Source: Sipunculus nudus (taxonomy: Eukaryota; Annelida; Sipuncula; Golfingiida; Sipunculidae). Taken from it: a stretch of 64,000 nucleotides of DNA. Position 1 is the stretch's first letter. Every line of letters starts with the position of its first letter. Shown in pieces: positions 58,373-64,000 of the stretch. The notes below the pieces were generated by a model, which was not told the DNA's origin, did not search any database, and worked only from the letters and a program-made list of their open reading frames with translations. The stretch is taken from NCBI GenBank assembly GCA_026874595.1, contig CM049321.1, positions 46,309,797-46,373,796 of the forward strand. The letters are read 5' to 3'. The position numbers were made by a program, and so were the translations under genes.

Positions 58373-61016
58373 TTAGCTCAGCTGACTGAAAATCATCTGA
58401 GTTATAGCAATCACTCTTTTTCTGTCGTCCATCTGTCTGTCTGTCTGTCCTTTTAACCAGGCACAAATTGTAACTGCTGGACCAGGAATCTTCTAACTTG
58501 ACTTACAGGGAGGTCCATGAAGTCTCTTAGGAAACCCTAATACTCCGAGCTATTGGGCTCAGAAGTACCCCCTACCCCAGAATAATTAAAATTAAGATAA
58601 AAAGCTCAATTATCTGAAAAACTGATTGCCTTTATTCTTTGCATTCATATTGATCACCCAGCCAAAAAAATCTGACTATAGTGACAATAGTAACTATAAT
58701 AACACTATAATATGGTAAAGTGATGGTATAATATTATTATACCAGTAGTATATACACATTAGGGAAATACCATAACTATAGTTACCCTATTATTATAATA
58801 TGGGGCATCAGGATGATTTAAAATTATGGCAAATGTGATTATCATATGATTCAAATTTTAACTATAGTGTCTTACAATAACTATATAGAAAATGGGGACT
58901 ATATTATTACTACAGTTCACATATTATATAACAGTAAAACTAGAGTAACCACACTGAAACTATAGTGAGATTAAGAACCACAGTATATATTGTTATATGG
59001 CTGTGCTATATTTGTTACTATAACATTTCTATAGGCATATGGTTTTTAAATAGGAATTGTGTGAGAAACATCAAAAAGGTGACGCAAAGCTTCTCATGGT
59101 TTACAGGGCAAACAATGTAAACTAGAATGCGTTTGTTTTATGTCTTTATTTCCTTTAATTTGCTACAGATTCAAATGGAAGGGAAAATGGATTACCTTAA
59201 AAGTTTTGGGTTAAGTGATATCCTAGATTTCTGAAGATTTGAACTAGAAGATGAGGTCAAGGTCACCAGTTTGAACACATCTGAGAATTTTTAGAAACAT
59301 TTCACATATCAAATTTCACCAAAACAAATTTTTAATTGATTAATGTTTCATAAATTATAACATTAACAAAATATTTCTATTTTTGCTGAAATTAACCTTG
59401 AAGACAAAGGTTAAGGTCATCCATTTTTTGACAATTCAGATATTGTGGAAGAAACAATTGGCATATCAAATTTCAAAATAAAATATTTAGTGGTTCAAAA
59501 ATTAAATGTTTAACCATATATTTATATTTATGCTGATTTGACCTAGAAGATGAAGATCAGGGTCCCTGGTCTTTGAAAATCTCAGGAATTTGGTAGCTAG
59601 AAAAATTTTGTGAGTAAAATACATGTAGTCTTATTATAAAATGTGCATGTATATATTTTAAAAAGTGTATCATTTAAGTTATTGCTTAACGGTAATAAAC
59701 TATTATTATCACAGGGTCTTATATTTTGATTATGACAAGTTTATGATAAAATCCAAGCTTTACAGTGTAATTTTATCATAATATTGATACAAGATGGGGT
59801 TGGGGAGATGTCCCCACACTGTATCACATACGGTTGCTGTGTTTGTGGCAGACAATGTTCCAAGACCAGTTTGATGATAGAAGTCTTTATTCAATAGCAA
59901 GCGATCTGGGACAGTCTCTCTCTCTGAGAGAGCCGCCCAGCCTCCCTGACTCACTCTGACTCTCAGTGCGCACTACAGATAGTTTTGTTACAGAGCTTTC
60001 ACGTGACACATGAGACGTACATATCCATATTTCTGCATTTCGTCATAAAAGCTAAACCTTATTGGATGACTCAAAGTAGGTCACAATTACATCAGAGTTA
60101 TAAGTTGACTTAATAAGTTTTGCATGATTTTACTGGATGAAAGTATTCTGGAAAATCCCAAGTTTGACCTGACATACATCCAATTATAGACTGACCTACA
60201 AGTCCTATTTGGAGGACAGTGCTTATATACACATGCGGAGTCTCATAAAATAACATGTTTTAATTGTGTTCTACCATTCCCTCATAAAGACTAAACACAT
60301 AAGTCATTCTGTGACACTATTTCTGTTTGTACAGACTTAAAATAGACCTTAATGGTTTGGTGTACTGTTCTCTGATTAAACTGGGAGAGAAGCCTATATG
60401 TGTGTCTTGATGACTGGTTGTCGGGTGTCATCAATTATGAGAAGTCATTCATTGTTCAGTCTGACATGCCTGAAACTGAGCTTAAATTTGTGAAATATGA
60501 AATGTGAAATATTCCTTGAAATATGTGTTAAGTCACAAATATGCACTTTCCTACTCCATAACAATATTACCATAATCATAATATGATATTTTATTAAAAC
60601 TTTTGTAACATTATAATACTACTGGAGTGATATTTGAATATTACTATTGTGATATGAACTCTAGTAACATTATAATATTATTACACTGTAGTAACATTAT
60701 AGTACTACTATAACTATAGGGTTAGTAAAATATTACTGTAGTAATATTATTTTATATTCATATATTAAATGTACATGCAATTTATTACAATTTATTAAAT
60801 AAAGAAAATGTATACAGAGGTGATGTAACTCCCATCATTTCCCCCCCCCCCCCCAAACCCACCATCATTTTCTACCACCTGTGGACTGGGACCTTTATTT
60901 CAACTGTTCAAATTTGATAAAATAAAAAAAAATGGTTTATTAAAGAAAAAGGTTCTAACGGAACGAATGTGTAATCATGTCAGTCAGCTAAGCATCATGA
61001 CCTATGGGTCACTTGC
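58373..61016 (+). mobile_element. Helentron-like element K
   Basis: The 5' end is TTAGCTCAGCTGACTGAAAA with CATCTGAGTT as the complementary arm, followed by GTCGTCCATCTGTCTGTCTG. The 3' end at 60982-61015 is GTCAGCTAAGCATCATGACC then TATGGGTCACTTGC. Internal low-complexity blocks rich in ACTATAGT and TAACATTATAA lie at 58665-58990 and 60560-60760. No protein relic was found. It ends 64 bases before the coding exon at 61081. Confidence 0.65.
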
Positions 61017-61082
61017 TCTTTGGTATTTCAGGTTTTTGGTCCATAAATAAATTCTACTTATTTTTGTTTTGTTTTTTTAGTT

Positions 61083-62967
61083 ATGGCGGAGATTCCATAT
61101 AAAAAGATACCTTTTCTTAGGGAGCTTATTACAGTGAATAATGGGGATGAAGAAAATATTCAGTCAGTTGTGCCACTTGAAAACTTCCTACAAATACTGA
61201 GGATTCAGCAGGAAGAAAAAGATAAAACAATTCGCAGTTTCAACATTGTCAGGGAGCTTGAAGCCAAACCAGATGGCATTATTAACATTGACAATAGAAA
61301 GTTTGTTACTGTTAATAAAGTTTTACAGTTTGTATTCAATAACAAGGACAACTTTGGCTGTTGTGCCTCTGCTGCAGATGCCATTCAAACACATCTTTAC
61401 GGTGGAATCCCAGAGAGCATCTGGAGAATATACAGTCATGTAGCCAACAATTTCTTTAAAACAGGAACATGTGAACTTCTCAATTGTATTGAGATTCCTG
61501 AAGCACCAACTCTCCATGGGGAATATAAGGAGCATTTTTGTGAAACGGATTGGAAAAAAATATGCTTGTTTGAGTATCATTTTCATAAAGAGTATGAGAG
61601 TGGTGTGTCACACCTGGAAGAAATCACACTCCGGGCCCAATTTCTAAAGTCATGTAGTGACGTGAAATTACTCAGTGAGTCTATGTACAGTCAGTGTAGA
61701 AAGTTAATCAAAAGTCGGTTAAAGCGTCAAGCTGCTCATGAACTTGAAGATGGTGTTTTATTATCTACACCTATGTTTCACTCACCAATGATACTGGAAG
61801 TGGATATTCTGAACTACTTGGCAGAATACACGAAAGATATTGTTGATGTTGTAGTAGTCGACTGTGTACCAATCATATGCAAACATGGGAAAGGTTTGCA
61901 TATATTTGCTGAAAGAAACGGCCATCATGTAGATGCAGAACGAGCCACAGACTTGAGTGTGCTAATTGAGAGAAGTATTCGAAATCACAGTGTTACTATC
62001 CATGAAATCTCTTACCTGGCACCAAAAACATTGGAACCTTACAGTGAAGGGCAATCAAAACAGAGGTTTAAATTGCGTGATGACTTTTATCTCTGCAAAC
62101 TAAAGGAATCCGTGGACTATGTCAGCAGTCTAACATCACAAACTGAAGCTTTGGAAACGGATGGTAAATGTCATGCCTGTTTTGGAACAAATGTCTATCC
62201 AGCTCTTAGTCTGCATAATTTTGACATCCTCACAGAATGGCATCTAGATGTCCCTATTATTAGCCAAGTGTTGTTGGAAACATTCATCAATAAAGGGACA
62301 CTAAGAAAATCTGACAACAAAATTTCAACTACAAAGCCCAAACTCTTAAAACTGTATAGTATTCACGACTCCCTGCTGAACATCATTAACAGAAATTACT
62401 CTGGCATTTTACAAAAAATGAATACCACAGAGCTTTCAATGAACTATCATTCAGTCAGGACTGTGTTTTCTGTGACCAACAGCAGTGGTGCCACACTCAG
62501 TCTGAGCAGTGCTGAGAAGGATCTCAAACAAAAGTCTGATTCTGATCGGTGTTATTTCAATACTTTCTTGAAGAAACATCAGATTCAGTATGAAAGGATT
62601 GGAGGAAAAGAGGATAAATGTTTGAGTCTCCCTGATTGTCATCAAATATTGTGCCTTGATAATTTGGTTCGTTTAACATTCCGTGATGATCCAAACCGAA
62701 GTGAAAGTAGGTCTGCCCAAGTTTGTACTCTTCCTATGACCGTGAAGGGACTGCCTCTAGATGCGGCAATAACACAGAACTGGCATGACCCTTCAATCTG
62801 CAATGGTGGTACAGTGTGTCCTTGCAAGGCAAGCACCCAATTGTCACCTCAAGATCTAGACCCAACTCTCATTTCCTTAACTGAGCAAGAAAGATGTGAA
62901 GCGGATCGTTTTCGGAAGTTGTGTATATGGGGTCACCCACAGATCTGGGCAGCACTTACTGCAAACA
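61083..62967 (+). CDS. Unrecognised cysteine-rich protein, first coding exon
   Basis: The exon opens at 61081 after acceptor TTTTTTTAG, and the ATG is two bases in. It codes 628 residues plus one base before donor GTAAGT at 62968; the open frame runs 20 bases into the intron before stopping, as expected. I do not recognise the family. Visible features: an acidic, leucine-rich N-terminus, a hydrophobic strand-like segment D-V-V-V-V-D-C-V-P-I-I-C at about 255-266, clustered cysteines (GCC at 92-94, C-x2-C at about 363-366, C-x-C at about 579-581) and a conserved-looking tract near 540-570. No signal peptide, membrane segment or zinc-finger array is seen. An upstream non-coding exon is likely. 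It could be a transposon-derived or a lineage-expanded gene. The splice structure supports a real gene. Confidence 0.82.
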
Positions 62968-63352
62968 GTAAGTTTAATTTAATGTAAAATACAGGTGTGC
63001 CTTGTTAAGTTTCATCTTATAATTTCCTCTGATTATGAATTTCATAAAGTTTGCTATTTTTGTATGCGCCAAAACATGAGTTTCATATGTTTTCAGCGCC
63101 CTGCTGCTGCCTCTAATAACTCAGGACAGTTTTGACATTTTAAATATCACTTTATCATACATAAAGCTGGAGGCGCCACCTGCAGCCTTTTTTTGCACAG
63201 CATTAATTTGATAGTGGGTTTGACCCTTCAACTGTATAAAGTGTGACTTCAATTTGGAGTATGAGCCTAGTCATTATGATCTGAAACAAGCCTTTGGAGC
63301 CCCGGGGATGCTATGCCTGTGTGAAGTATCGGTTATGAATAATAAAGATATT

Positions 63353-63386
<34 letters not shown>

Positions 63387-63433
63387 TTCAAATAGACATG
63401 TTACAATGTACTGATTTTTCTTCTTCTCCACAG
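62968..63433 (+). other. Intron of the unrecognised gene
   Basis: A GT...AG intron of 466 bp. It contains a family-L-like GGAGGCGCCACCTGCAGCC segment at 63169-63187 and a TA microsatellite at 63356-63383. The acceptor CTTCTCCACAG ends at 63433. Confidence 0.75.
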
Positions 63434-63564
63434 AATCAACCAAACAACTGATTGAGAATGCTGTTTCATTCAACAACTGTACAGAGATGGATGAGAGCCC
63501 CTCTGTTGCAAATGACTCAAACCCACTGATCAGTTTTCCAGGACCAGATGATGGCTGTATTACG
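63434..63564 (+). CDS. Unrecognised gene, second coding exon
   Basis: 131 bp between acceptor CCACAG and donor GTAAAT (63565). Joined in phase with the single base left by exon 1, it is open throughout and adds 44 codons, ending in phase 0. The encoded segment starts K-S-T-K-Q-L-I-E-N and is rich in S, N, P and D. The phase match and lack of stops are the main support. The gene continues beyond the window. Confidence 0.75.
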
Positions 63565-64000
63565 GTAAATTTTAAAATATTTAACATTGTAACTTATTAT
63601 TAGTTCTGTATAAAAAAAAATCATCATATTGTCATCTTATTATTCATATTACAAGCATATAGGAAGTCATGTCTAGGCTTTCAAATTGATAATGTAGTTC
63701 AGTTTCATCAATGACATGTGTCTCTCAGACTATACATTTACATAAGATATTTTATATTAATGAATAATGGTAAACCATTTCAAATTGGTGATATTACTTT
63801 TAACCTTGGTGACCCTGAAAGGTCAAGCTGAAGCTCATCGTTTTCAATCGACCATATCTCATTCAATATTAATGCTGAGATGGTCATTTGATGTTTGATA
63901 GTTTGAATGTTTTGTATATTAGACTGGTTCTGATGAGTAAATTTGACTACATTACAAGTTAATTAGTATGGCCTTTATTCAAACAGGGAATTGAAAACAG
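63565..64000 (+). other. Probable intron at the window end
   Basis: AT-rich non-coding sequence after donor 63565. No further exon was assigned. Confidence 0.5.

Overview
This looks like a nuclear genomic window from a marine invertebrate, most likely a mollusc of bivalve type. The basis is AT-rich intergenic DNA, GT-AG introns, Krueppel-type C2H2 zinc-finger genes and very dense mobile DNA. Many of the repeats have hairpin ends and 140-330 bp tandem cores, the architecture described for the pearl-type (Helentron-related) repeats of bivalves. The species assignment is inference. Homology between window segments was judged by eye, so percent identities are not given except where the bases were compared directly.

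Genes: there are five supported protein-coding loci, all on the + strand. Four are terminal coding exons of C2H2 zinc-finger proteins: ZNF-1 (2022-3389, 10 fingers), ZNF-2 (29321-31273, 16 fingers), ZNF-3 (40029-41210, 7 fingers) and ZNF-4 (52278-53993, 14 finger positions, one dead). Each follows a splice acceptor. All share an unusual acidic N-terminus carrying several hydrophobic-K-x-E (SUMO-consensus-like) motifs and a V-H-V motif at nearly fixed spacing from one of them. ZNF-3 and ZNF-4 are tandem duplicates, and the duplicated segment includes downstream flank and repeats. The fifth locus (exons 61083-62967 and 63434-63564, continuing past the window) encodes a cysteine-rich protein I do not recognise.

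Mobile DNA by region: about ten copies of a family with 5' ends of the type AGCTCAGCTGACT and 3' ends of the type CAGCTGAGCGTCATGACCCATGGGTC lie at about 1260-1868, 3566-5248, 9219-11018, 24150-26848, 36637-39924, 42335-44434, 45256-48546, 48575-49750, 54953-56284 and 58373-61016. One copy holds a frameshifted PIF1-type helicase plus AP-endonuclease relic (43258-44000), which ties the family to Helentrons (Helitron2). From 42.2 to 49.75 kb the elements sit head to tail. Three terminal-inverted-repeat elements have exact target duplications: 11242-13385 (9 bp, with its empty site preserved at 34330-34350), 14173-21349 (9 bp) and 21459-22681 (8 bp). The second of these hosts a young Ty3/gypsy-like LTR retrotransposon (14479-20753) with LTRs differing at one base of 267 and a single in-frame stop in its reverse transcriptase. 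Two tRNA-derived SINE-like segments lie on the minus strand near 6.1 and 34.7 kb.

How it fits together: the window is a zinc-finger gene cluster embedded in, and probably diversified alongside, accumulating transposons. Finger arrays show internal duplication, finger death and truncation with relic fingers beyond the stop. Several coding exons begin 55-135 bp after a Helentron-like 3' end.
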